From Plutella xylostella (taxonomy: Eukaryota; Arthropoda; Insecta; Lepidoptera; Plutellidae), in NCBI RefSeq assembly GCF_932276165.1, contig NC_063986.1, forward strand, positions 1,810,501-1,874,500: a stretch of DNA of 64,000 nucleotides, written 5' to 3'. Both the position numbers and the translations under genes were made by a program. Below are positions 1-9,730 of this stretch, in pieces (position 1 is the stretch's first letter; each line of letters begins with the position of its first letter). Under the pieces are notes generated by a model, which saw only the letters and a list, made by a program, of their open reading frames with translations, had not been told where the DNA came from and did not search any database.

Positions 1-1
1 G

Positions 2-325
2 TTTGGATGTCAATTGATCAACGTGTTGTACTGGTGGGTCACCATTGTTTTTGTTATCGAGGAGCTTTGCTTCTATTTGTATTTCTGTGTAAGTTCTGGA
101 TTCTTCTACTGTCAACTTATCCATATAAATATGGGTCTTCTTCATAAAAAGTTCATTGAGCAACTTGAGGTTGTAATAATCCACTGGTTCAGTCTCTCCT
201 TTTTTTATTTTAGTAAGAATAGTCTCTACCTTACCTTTGACTATCTCTATTCGAGTTTTCCATGCTTCCGTCATCTTTGAGCCAATTTTTACCATCGGCA
301 ACTTGTCCTTGACAGTGCTGAAGTG
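2..325 (-). CDS. Uncharacterised open frame, cut by window edge
   Basis: On the minus strand 108 codons stay open from just after a TGA (326-328) to the left edge of the window, so the frame continues outside it. Possible starts are ATG at 295-293 and at 274-272. A possible splice acceptor (acacttcag) lies near 314. The product is charged and lysine-rich, with short stretches such as LLNELFMKKTHIYMDKLTVE and YTEIQIEAKLLDNKNN that look helical. I do not recognise the family. It could be a host exon or the gag-like part of a retroelement. An open run of this length is unlikely by chance in such AT-rich DNA, but is not proof. An overlapping frame at 231-425 on the same strand is shorter and judged a shadow. 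Confidence 0.35.
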
Positions 326-1887
326 TCACGACAGTAGCCTTTGTCTTCTCTGTCCTGGATACAAACAGGATCAGCCTGAAAGGTGATTGATAATGATCGA
401 GTAAGTTCTCATAAAGATAGCACATTTATCTAGCCTTAAATGTTTTCATTCCAACAATTTGTGTCTCAAGTTTGTTGTTATAACTTTAAGTTACAACATG
501 GATGTGATTACTGTTACTGTTCAATGAGGTATACATCGACAACATCCAAATGAAATTCTTAAAGGAAAAAAGGCATGTACAAATTTGAGATAACCCACTA
601 AACCTTTCAAATTTTATCATCATCACAGACCTCTTGAGTTGCGTACATGCTGTGTAGGTATCATCTAAATTCAAAATAGGAATCGCTAAAATCATTTTGT
701 GGACAATGGCTACCATGTTCGATTATTATCAGGAATAACTTAAAATCCACTCACCGATCGTATGTCCACAGCCAATAACAATAACGTAATTCACAAATAC
801 ACTTTAAACGCATTGAAACATGGAAATGGCCTTCCTGACGTTTAAATTTATTGATTTTATCGATAAAACGAAGACGCTCATACGCCATCGATCAAGTTGA
901 GTTTGAGAAAAAAGTTTGTTTTATAAGGTTGGTAATGGTAAAACTTTTTCAATAGTGATGTACCACAAAATGTTCATAATCGAAAATTGATTTGAATCGA
1001 AATCTATTGTTTTGAGATTCATTATCCTTGGTAAATTTTCTATCTTGGATTAATATCTCTAAAATATTAATACCGGTCGGTAGTTACAATAAACCGAATT
1101 CTTACTCTGACATGACCACATTCTAAGGCTGTCTTCTCTGTTATTCTTTAGGATTCTACTCTACTCAGTTCATACTCTAAATAAACAGAGTGTAGAAACC
1201 TCTTGCATGCAAGTTAAATATACATATTTATTCTTTCTAATAGTTGTCAGATAACATGCACTTAACATTTTCTTCAAGTGAATGTTATAATCTGACTGCT
1301 CTCTTCTCTCTTTTGTGTTTGGCCTGACAACTAAACAGTCGTCTCTAGGTGAAGTAAGTATGTAACACAAAAAAAACAAAGTTTCGAAACCAACTCTATT
1401 TATTTAGTTTGTAAAATTGACGTTCATCAGAAAAATATATATTTATACGATGAATAAAAACATTTTGACTTTGACTTATTTGCCTTTTACAACTCAATAT
1501 CTTAATCATAATCGAATCGTTACTGAAAAATAGTAGGAACAACTCTATTCCTCGCTTCTCTGTTTGGTACATGGATCAGGCGGAACCGGATACAATGCGA
1601 ACAGTTTGTAAAAATAAACTGTGTACTCGATGGTCTATGGTATATATCGACTGCAGCATTTAACATAGTCGTAAGTGAAAAATCGCTACTTTTCAGTAGA
1701 GCCGTTTAAAGTTTTAAATATGACTAAAATAGTTGTAAAATTTACATTACTCTATCTATCTTAACCAAATTCGGCATAGTGACTTAGTTTTAAATGTGCC
1801 ACAAGGTAGTACCATAAAAAGTTAGTATTTTTGATAGGAAAGGTGAAAAAAGCCACATGTGACATTATTAACCGTCAAATCCCAGAT
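326..1887. other. AT-rich stretch, nothing recognised
   Basis: No convincing open frame, inverted repeat or known lepidopteran repeat was found here. Short frames (486-716 and 1170-1379, minus) have random-looking composition. Confidence 0.5.
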
Positions 1888-2042
1888 TAACTTTGTCGGA
1901 AGTGTTAGATCCAACAATGTTAACTGGACCTAGTATTGTAAATTTTGTTGTTAGTGGGAGATTCAACAATGTTCACTGAACTAAGTACTCTAGATTTTGT
2001 CGGAAGTGGGAAATACTGCTATTTTAAGTGGACTTTATGTTC
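1888..2042 (+). repeat. 52-bp tandem repeat, three diverged units
   Basis: The motif ttttgt[c/t]g[g/t]aagtg recurs at about 1891, 1943 and 1995, a spacing of 52 bp each time. Units 1 and 2 share 'ccaacaatgtt.actg.ac'. The third unit drifts after its first half. A 76-codon frame starting at 1945 crosses the array but has no recognisable content. Confidence 0.6.
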
Positions 2043-2218
2043 TTTACGATGTCGGATTTACGCTTTCCTGAATCAATTTTTCTATGAAAATTGTAGTTTT
2101 CCATTATTTTGTTTCTATTTTCCAAGAAAAAATTTAGTTATCAATTATAATAATGCAACGATAATCTGCTTATAGTTCTCGACACAAAACTGAATGTGGC
2201 AGTTTCTTAACGCATGCT

Positions 2219-2560
2219 AAGTATGGGAAATTCGGGAAACTTCGTCACATATTCTCCTCCGCCAATCCTCAGAGCCTGAAGACAAAAGTCTTCAGCCAGT
2301 GCGTCCTGCCAGTGAGGACGTTTGGTGCAGCGACCTGGACACTGACGGTAGGACTGGTCCACCGATTTCAAGTCGCTCAGCATGCTATGCGTGAAGTGGC
2401 AGTGGGCTGGTCATATCTGCCGAAGAATCGATAACAGTTGGGGTAGACAGACGCAGGGTAGGACGCCCTCCTGCCCGTGGGACCCTAGGCGGGTAGCCGG
2501 TAGTGGTTAGAGGAGGAAGTCCGAGGACCAAGTGTTGTGGCGCTCATTGGGAGAGGCTGC
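2219..2560 (+). mobile_element. RTE-like LINE, C-terminal fragment (pseudogene)
   Basis: Frame from 2219 to a TAA at 2432-2434 reads the end of an RTE-type endonuclease/reverse transcriptase. It includes KLRHIFSS, QSLKTKVFSQCVLPV and TWTLTVGLVHRFQVAQHAM, which are hallmarks of the segment after the RT domain in insect RTE-like elements. Reading then shifts by one base and continues with KWQWAGHICRRID and, after an in-frame stop, KSEDQVLWRSLGEA, the usual ending of these proteins. The segment that normally lies between QRAM and KWQWAGH is missing, so there is an internal deletion with frameshift as well as a stop. Non-functional. Confidence 0.8.
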
Positions 2561-3520
2561 AACTGAGATTTACCAACTCCTCAATGAGTGGTGGTGTTGC
2601 GGTACAGTGCCAGGTAACTGGAGCGGAGTGGTCATAGTTTCTTTGCATAAAGACAAAGGCTCTCTCCAGGTCCACAACATTCACCGTGGCATCAGCCTCT
2701 TAAGTATCGTTGATTCTGTATTCAAAAATATTGATTGAAAGGGTAGATAGGGTGACAGAGAATAAAAAATCTTGGATTCACTACGAAATGTCACAGAAAG
2801 GTCCTGGCTTAACAGAGTTCTGTGCCTTCTTAGATTTAGGAAAGGCTTTTATAGTAAGGAGGAATGATTTGTGGGACACAATGTCCGTTTATGGAGTGGA
2901 CAGCCAATTGACGCGACCACTGGGATCCCTTTAGGGACTTTGGCTTGCGTTAGGACAAATAGAGCCTACACTGACTGGTTTAGCATCCACAGGGGTCCCT
3001 GCTTAATGTGTGCTTCGCCTTGGCTGTTTAATCTATTTAAAGAAAGTTATGTTAGGAATATAAAAGATGATAAAGAGGATTGCGAATCGAAAATTTACTT
3101 CTTAAGTGCATGCTGTTGCTGTATGTTGACAATTAAAGTCTTACTATCATCGTCGGTAGAACAGCTGCAAAAATAAGTAACTTTCCGGTATGTTGTTTAA
3201 AAATGAAGGGAATGAAAGGCGAAAGTAATGATGTTTGAAAGAGATAAAACAGTGACTGAGTGTAAGATCACGATAGAGAAAAACATTACCCTCCTCCTTC
3301 GGCAGCCGGGTAATTAAGAGTACAGCAAGAGAATAAGTTTGTATTGTTTGGGTAGCCTGTTAACGAGAGATGTAAGGGGGATATTGAAAGTGAAAGTAGG
3401 AATTCAGATAAATTTATTGGAGCCTGGAACTCTGTAATGAGGAGTCAGAAAGTGTCTCCAAAAGCTCGTTTGGATGTTCACGCTGATGTCATTTATTCTT
3501 GTTATCACTAAAGATCTAGC
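2561..3520 (+). mobile_element. Second LINE: reverse transcriptase remnant
   Basis: Directly after the RTE ending, the same frame continues into a different non-LTR reverse transcriptase: LLNEWWCCGTVPGNW, then SLHKDKG and RGISLLSIVDSVF (to 2738). The homology resumes in frame 1 (2710-2934: ILIERVDRVTENKKS, CAFLDLGKAF, DLWDTMSVYGVDSQL) and frame 3 (2871-3176: ACVRTN, DWFSIHRG, SPWLFNLF). Downstream pieces correspond to the thumb region: SSVEQLQK, TVTECKITIEKN, SLLTRD and MRSQKVSPKARLDVHADV, ending near 3515. The catalytic YADD motif is not intact. It needs at least three frames plus stops, so it is an old pseudogene. The exact LINE clade was not determined. Confidence 0.75.
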
Positions 3521-3959
3521 ATATCTTGCAGCTGTACAGTAAGAGGCCGAGAAACTTGCAGCTTACAGTGCACATGACTGCACTAGTTCATCTTCAAATC
3601 CATTAGGAATTTTATTGACGGTTGTTATCCGAAAAACAACAAATAAATAATAAAATATCGGTACCTATACACATACAGAATGTAAAAGCAATGCTCCTGA
3701 AATCATGAACCACGTGGTCCTTCAGTCCAACTAAAAAAGTCTAAGGGACATACCTACGCAAATTATCATTTTTATCAGTTTATCATACAGAATTACCTAC
3801 TCTGGAATATTATGTATGGGATTTAGAAAAATGTGAGTGTTAAATTAAAGTAAAATATTTTTGGAGATACCAGAGCTTTAAACTGTTTTTGAAAAATCTG
3901 CCTTTAATAAATTTACAGTAAGAGGCCTTCCTTACTATGCCATGGTCACATCAGCAACT
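3521..3959. other. No feature seen
   Basis: This follows the LINE remnant without a poly(A) or simple tail, so the LINE's 3' end is probably lost. Nothing else stands out. Confidence 0.4.
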
Positions 3960-4067
3960 ACGTATCCAAGCAGTATATGGAAATGTATGGTATTAGCGAC
4001 AATGCCACACCGTCGCCAAGTGAGTTAGGTACCATACATTTCAATACTTACTACTAGCTAGGATACG
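3960..4067. mobile_element. Short foldback element (MITE-like)
   Basis: Arms 'gtatcc..gcagta.atggaaatgtatggta' (from 3962) and its complement ending at 'ggatac' (about 4066) enclose a 20-30 bp loop. The strongest paired core is tggaaatgtatggta with taccatacatttca. No clear target duplication. Confidence 0.5.
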
Positions 4068-4725
4068 TTGCTGGTAACTCGGTCAATGAGGTTCTAGTGA
4101 GGCTGGGCTCTAACTTTTATAGAGAGCCGGTCGAGATTTTACAACGTTTACAGAAAATTATGGTACATTGTACCACATCCAACTCAATAGTGTAACATTA
4201 TGTACAAATAACAAGGTTGGTTCTTCCATATCCGACAATTACAAGGGAAAGAAGAACAAATAATAAAGTCGGTAATACCATATACAACAGTAGTACACGA
4301 AACGCAAGCAAGTAACAATGTGGGATGTGGTACATCCGACTCAAAATTAAAATGATGCGCAGTTAATACTGTTGGATGTGCCGTTTGCTACAATGTTACC
4401 TGTTCTGTACTGTTTATACAACTTCCATACGAAAATTTTAATAAAATATGAATTGTTTAAAAAAATGCATTGTATTAAGCAAGCATGTTAATGTAAGATG
4501 CTATAAAAATATATATTTGTTTGATTGCATCCATTTTAATGGAACATGTTTGTACAGAAGTCTTAAATTTCTGTCATACATCATCTTGAGATCTTTACCC
4601 GTTCCTTGATACACTAAGTCTGCCATTATTTAGAGCAAAACATTATAGTTTCATTATTTTTATAAATTAATTGGTCTTAAAGACCACATAATAAAATTGT
4701 ATCACGCAACTTGGACTCCTCCCGC
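4068..4725. other. AT-rich stretch
   Basis: This holds repeated 'tgtaccaca..catccgactca'-like phrases (4165-4400): tgtaccacatccaactca, tgtggtacatccgactca and ttggatgtgcc. They may be decayed copies of a short unit. No coding signal. Confidence 0.35.
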
Positions 4726-4728
4726 TAA

Positions 4729-4800
4729 CATGGCGGGAAGTGGTAGATACGACCGGCCGCCCCGCTCGCCCGCCCCGAGAACAGTGTCGCAACATACTTA
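4729..4800. other. Short CpG-rich patch
   Basis: About 70 bp with many CG dinucleotides (gaccggccgccccgctcg) in otherwise AT-rich DNA. On the plus strand it holds aacATGGCGGG in good start context, with 27 codons to a TAA. It lies immediately downstream of a possible splice donor on the minus strand. It could be a small promoter or first-exon island; undecided. Confidence 0.35.
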
Positions 4801-4801
4801 C

Positions 4802-5499
4802 CGACAGTGTTAAGCGGTCGCCATGAACAGATCCGACTTTTTTCCACAAGATAAATCGGGAAATATTCATAATTAAGAGCTGAAACTTTCCTAACACCTT
4901 CCTTATTGATATTATGACCTTCTAGTGCAATAAACTGAAAAATGGCCAAAAGTCAGTTACGACATTGTTAATTGCTACAGTCGATATATACCATACCTAT
5001 AAGCTTAAAAGCTGTTTAGGAATCAAAATTACAAATCATTCACGCTTTACAAAAAGTAAAAAGCTTATGAAAACGATCCCAGCACCTCCACCATGTCGCG
5101 AATGCATAATAGCATTGCGATTAAAATCGTAGGGTTCACATAACTACAAATGTAAATAAAGTATTTAGTAGGTAGGTATATAATTATTTTCTTACCTTCC
5201 AATGAACATGTCTGGCTCTATCTGCTTCGCATACCTATATCAAATCTTACATACATAAAATCATTTCTTAAGAGATTCGAATGTAGAACCTTATCTTTCT
5301 GGTGGGACCTCTGTGTCCCGGTAATGGCCTCCAAACCACCCCTTTCTGAGCCATTCCTCTGCCACCTAAGTCTCAGGTTTCTATAATAACATAATGATAA
5401 GAACTCACCGATGTTATCGTCCTTATACGGCTTGTAACTCACCACATCTCCTCCAAGAACCTCTTCTTCTTCTTTTCTTTCACCAGTAACAATCACCAT
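4802..5499 (-). CDS. Possible small spliced gene, three exons, unknown product
   Basis: On the minus strand an ATG at 5499 in strong context (ggaaaaaATGG) opens MVIVTGERKEEEEVLGGDV. A donor G|GTGAGT gives exon 1 as 5443-5499, phase 0. A second GTGAGT gives an alternative end at 5409, phase 1. A 39-bp exon (5196-5234) is bounded by tatag and GTAAG and reads VCEADRARHVHWK. Exon 3 (4802-4934) starts after a clean acceptor (ccatttttcag), reads FIALEGHNINKEGVRKVS.. for 44 codons and ends at a consensus donor CG|GTAAGTATG. All three are phase-compatible with the first exon-1 donor. A further exon would lie below 4800 and was not found. I do not recognise the protein. Splice sites arise by chance, so this remains a model. 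Confidence 0.3.
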
Positions 5500-5796
5500 T
5501 TTTTCCCTCCTATAACACCTCTCTATTTATTTTTCTTAAACAGTGTTACCAACCTTACCAACTACTTATCCCTCACGTTTCGTTTCTGCAAACTTATTTT
5601 AACTGGAATCGCGTTTCGCGACATCTAGTACGGGAGTTTCGGTTTTCTTCTGTCATCTGCATACATTATCTGTGAATAGTTTCACAATAGTTTCCGCTAG
5701 AGGCGCCACTTTGTATCCGAGAAAACGTAAACTTTTATAGTTTTCGTCAAACTATCAAAACCTGTACTAGACGTGATGGTTATGGTCCGCACTCTA

Positions 5797-5886
5797 GGGG
5801 GGTTACTCTCTAAATCGACGAACGAACTAACGAGATAGAGTCGTGGTTAGCGCTGCAGTTCGTCGACTTAGATAATGAACCCCCTG
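5797..5886. mobile_element. Foldback MITE, 'ggggttactctctaaatcg' family
   Basis: The left arm ggggggttactctctaaat..cgacgaac pairs with the right arm gttcgtcgacttagataatgaaccccc around a ~30-bp loop. The same family recurs at 54801-54922, where the arms are better preserved. Confidence 0.6.
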
Positions 5887-6451
5887 TCTATTGTAAGATA
5901 GAGTGAACCCTCAGCTCAAGATAAAAGGACACCCCTGCACATAGGTATCACGCATACCTATTGATGCCTGTTTTATGATGATTATATTCCATTTCCTAAG
6001 CGTTTATAAAGTAATCGTGCGGTTAGGTCTGGATCTGTTTGTAAGTTATCTCATGTCATTCTATCAACGTGGTAATATTCTGATCTACTGTTAAATGTAC
6101 AGTGAAACTATAAAGTCCTGAAATTAAATGAGGGCACTGCTATCTTTCATGTAGCAACCCTATATAGCGAAACATAACTGACTTTGATACTTGAAATTTT
6201 GCCTGTTAACTTCCTACCTATTTATGTATTTTAAAAACAACTTACCATCCACAAAAAAGCTCTTATACAAGCTAGAAGGTGTTAATATGAAGGCTAATAG
6301 TGAAACCAATAAATATTTATTTAGATAACGTTATTATAACTGTATAAAAAAAAACTGGATCTGTTGACGAAGGGCACACATAGTAAAGACATCAATTTCT
6401 CTTTTTTGACGGCCAGTTCTGTTTCTTCCAGGAGTTAGAAATATTCCATAT
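5887..6451. other. Intervening DNA with one solo transposon end
   Basis: At 6097-6125 'tgtacagtgaaactataaag' followed by tcctga matches the terminal repeat of the element at 31874-32207. It appears without a partner end, so it is a fragment. The rest is unremarkable. Confidence 0.4.
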
Positions 6452-7109
6452 CAAGGGCGTACCCAGGATTTCAGCTAGGGGGGGGCAGCTCTTGAGATGA
6501 TGGTCGGTCGGGTATGTTGAAACAAAAATCATGAGAAAATTGTCTTTTATTAAGGTCAACTAGGCCAATTGCGTCTACGGGCCAAATTAATCTTTTCGAT
6601 CCTATTTGAAAACGGCTTTATCAATGTTGAAAAATTCCATCTAGTTACGGTGGCTTAAACTAAATACTTTATATGAACTGCAGACAGATGGTGTTGTAGT
6701 CAACATAATATTATCCAAGTATTCAGTCATTTTGTGATTTGCACATTTTTTTGAAAGTTTGGTACTGTGACAGGTGATTGAAAATGTGAATCTAAAGTTT
6801 TCTTTATCAATTGATTTTATTCAGTAGGTATTCTAAACAATAGTCATTGGGCTACTTATATAGACACAAATTTTCAAGGAAATAGCTTTATTTGATGAAT
6901 TAATGATGTTAATTTTTTTATGTTTGATAAAAGTCTTGGGGTAAATGCGTTAGGCGTAATGGGGCTATTGCGATTGTTGCAACGCATTACCTCAAAACAG
7001 AAATCGTCAACCTTTTAATACATACATAATTATGCTCACGACTTTAGTCACCCGCTTTTCGCTGTAAATTTGTATCGCCGTTTTTTATTGAGTACAATGC
7101 ACTAAAGTT

Positions 7110-7345
7110 GTCGGGTAAGTGTAAGTGTACAACCCGACTGTCAGATTTTTTCAAGCTGCCCGAAGGCCTCTGACTAGGCTTAGCAACTGCTGCCGAAGCA
7201 GCAATCGGGACCCACGGCTTAACGTGCCATCCAAAGCACGGAAGCGTCCAGAAAAGAACCATTTGAAATCGGTCATCCATCCAAGGCTGACCGTGCCATG
7301 TGTTAACCTCACCTCAGTGATCAGTTACGATCACTGAAACCAGCT
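7110..7345. repeat. GC-richer segment, probably an interspersed repeat
   Basis: The segment includes 'cgggacccacggcttaacgt' and 'ccaaagcacgg' and is distinctly more GC-rich than its flanks. I believe similar wording is common in lepidopteran genomes, but cannot name the element. Overlapping frames on both strands (7125-7337 plus, 7044-7280 minus) are short and contain no known domain. Treated as repeat-derived rather than as a gene. Confidence 0.35.
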
Positions 7346-7790
7346 CGATAAGGATTTTTACTATTTATGAACACTAAACTTATTGAAGAGTATGGGTTTT
7401 GCCATGCACATATTTTAATTGATATTTAAGTTTAATACCCGTATTTGATCCAATCTTACTATTTTTCTAAAGAATATAAATAAGAGGATGTATGGATGTT
7501 ACTTATTTTATTCGCAACTGTCACTCACCACTTTTAAATCTACATTCTTACTCACTTTACTTTGGTAGTTCTTTTTTCATAAAAATGTTATTTGGATTTA
7601 TCATGGAGTAAATGCATCCATGAAAATTAGACGCATTTTCCTGATTTCTACTAAATCATCTGTGAATTCGTCAATAGTTTCTTTTGGCTAAATTAACTGC
7701 CATACTATTATTACTATTGCACAAAAAATTTCACTGGATAAAACTCTCTCATTTTTTTCACGGAAAGCTTACCTATTGAATAGTTACATA

Positions 7791-8646
7791 AGGTAAATGT
7801 CCCAGTAGTTGATAGCGTCCCAGTAATTGATAGTTTCAACTTTATAGTTGAATAATAATAAAACTAATTAAGTTTTTAAACGCACTCCTGTAAATATTTG
7901 AACTTTGAAGTATCTCAAATTGACTACCAAAGTGTCAGTATTCTGCATCGATTCAATTTGACGTTTAATTTTTTTTCGCGCGTAGCCGTTTGTATCAACG
8001 CGTTTACTTGTGTTTTGTAAATTGAATAACTAAGGTCGGAGTGTTCGCCGGTACGATATTGCAGTTGATTTATGGCGTTTTACGGGTAAGTATTGTTTTT
8101 ATTACGTTTGAATGTAAAGTTACTTCGCTCGCTCATGCTTCTTTTACCAATTTTTATTATATTTACTTATTTGTGACGAGTATCATTTACTAGGACAAGA
8201 AAAAATCAAAAACCTAGTAATTGATACCCCCTATCAAATAACGTTAAAGCGTAAAATATGTTGCTCAGACATGAAAAATATTTAATGTGTTTATGTTTGA
8301 AAATTACTTTAATTTTGCTATGACAGATTTTTAATACTTTGTATTATTTTTTGTTGATGACTTCATATCAATTACTGGAACACAGAATGTAAAACTACTT
8401 TGTCAATTACTGGGCGAAGTGAAAAATTTCCTATCAATTATAGGTACATTTTGAGACTGTTTGAATTTTCTGGGAAAATAGTAAAAAACGTTTAATTAGA
8501 TACTTGATTGTAAGGAAATAATTTAGATAGAAGACTGATTTACCAAAATTTGTTACTTAGTTACCGCCTGATTTCGTCATAAAAGTTTTTCCCTAACAAC
8601 GTTTTTATTATTGTCACTATTGTGTCAACTACTGGGACATTTACCT
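7791..8646. mobile_element. 856-bp element, perfect 22-bp inverted ends, TA target
   Basis: Positions 7791-7812 and 8646-8625 are perfect inverted repeats of 22 bp, beginning AGGTAAATGTCCCAGTAG. TA lies directly outside both ends (7789-7790, 8647-8648). A motif close to CCCAGTAATTGATA recurs inside. It runs left to right at 7801, 7819 and 8213. It is inverted at 8181, 8366, 8401, 8432 and 8624. This looks like the clustered subterminal binding sites of a transposase. Near the middle, ATGGCGTTTTACGG|GTAAGT (8072-8091) looks like a first coding exon with a consensus donor, perhaps left from the 5' part of a full-length parent. No further coding sequence was found. Family not assigned; a TA target would fit Tc1/mariner-like elements among others. 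Confidence 0.65.
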
Positions 8647-9216
8647 TACTAAAAATACATTTGCCTCAAACCTGGAAAATGCGTTCAAAATCACGATTTT
8701 TTTAAGACACTAAATAAGAAACTTTTATAAGATTCCAGCAAAGAAATCATTGCTTTAAATTTGTTAAGAAATAGTTGTTCAATAGTCGTTAGTTTCTTAA
8801 AGTAAATATCTCACTTTTACATTAAATTTTTCATACCTTTGCTCCCATTATTCCGAAAACTTTTAGTGATCTAAAAATACAACGTAACCCCAGTTGAACT
8901 TAATTAGTTTGATTAAGATACAAAAAAAATAGGTAGGTAGGTAAGAGTAGATAACTTGTTTTTAATTCCGACTTGGCAGGAAAATTTACGTTTATTTTAT
9001 CTTCTAGGGGGGGGCAGCTGCCCCCCCCTGCCCCTACCTGGGTACGCCCTTGTATTTAACCCTCTTTGGCACGCTGGTCCGATACAACTATAAAATAAAA
9101 TAAAAAAATCTTTTTGAGTTACACAATGCCCCCCAAATTCACACAATATCAATTTAGTAAGTAAACAAACATGTTGTTCTGAGGATTAATAATTAGTTCT
9201 GTGTAACAACCAGTCA

Positions 9217-9400
9217 CCAGTTCTATGTGTATGGCTCGCACAGTCAGACACGTGAAGAGGACGCCGTATCTTTTTTCCCTCCTTCTTCCCACAGTGACTT
9301 CCATTGGGCCGAACAGGTCAAGCCCACAGAAGGTGAAGGGGCGTTGATGGTGGGCCATGCGTGCTTCCGGTAAGTCGCCCATTCTAGGTGGTCTAGGTTC
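9217..9400 (-). mobile_element. BEL/Pao retrotransposon integrase fragment
   Basis: Minus strand, within the open frame 9529-9149. It reads PRMGDLPEARMAHHQRPF, then GLDLFGP (its D is the first acidic residue of the integrase DDE core), RREKRYGVLFTCLT and RAIHIELV. This run is diagnostic of Pao-type integrase. Homology stops at HIELV, about 9217. The rest of the core with the second D and the E is absent, replaced by unrelated sequence. A dead fragment of about 60 residues. Confidence 0.85.
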
Positions 9401-9497
9401 AGCCTTTCTTATTGATATTGGCGATCGCTTCTGCTGCTTCCAGCTCCAGCTGTTTCTTCCTTGCCTCAATGGACCGCTTGCTTGATGCCATGGACAT
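9399..9497 (-). mobile_element. BEL/Pao gag start fused to integrase fragment
   Basis: In another minus-strand frame, ATG at 9497 (or 9491) opens a 32-codon reading: MASSKRSIEARKKQLELEAA.. then AIANINKKG and a TGA at 9401-9399. This resembles the start of gag in Pao-type elements. It lies immediately upstream of the integrase piece and runs straight into it, so nearly all of gag and pol (protease, RT, RNase H) is missing. The DNA upstream (9498-9730) would be the 5' leader and LTR. GGCTGCCAC near 9526 could be a decayed primer-binding site, but I cannot confirm an LTR. Confidence 0.65.
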
Positions 9498-9730
9498 CTT
9501 CTTGGAGGTGGAAGATTTGTGGCAGCCAATTTCCATCTTTTGCTTATGCTAAAACACTGGAGCCTAGCACGAATTCACGATAGCTGTAGCAACGGCGAGT
9601 GGTCCCGAATACAGGAGCACTTCGCATGTCGTTCTCGCGAACACTCACTTCCAGCTTATTTCGCATTCATGCCTGTCACTCCCGCTCGACGCTGTGTTTT
9701 TTCCACGTCACAAAAGAACATTTATTTCTA

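Larger units (their letters stand above)
6452..9052. mobile_element. 2.6-kb element with CAAGGGCGTACCCAGG inverted ends
   Basis: The left end caagggcgtacccagg (6452-6467), then a run of G and cagct, is matched in reverse complement by the right end at 9052-9037 plus its own G/C run (cagctgcccccccc). The outer 16 bp are identical. The trinucleotide TAT sits immediately outside both ends (6449-6451, 9053-9055), a possible 3-bp target duplication that is weak in AT-rich DNA. No transposase is recognisable inside, so it would be non-autonomous or decayed. It contains the younger-looking element at 7791-8646. Superfamily not assigned. Confidence 0.6.

Noticed and set aside
7044..7337. Gene in the GC-rich segment at 7.1-7.3 kb
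   Set aside because: Frames are open on both strands through the same DNA with no domain; it is more likely an interspersed repeat.
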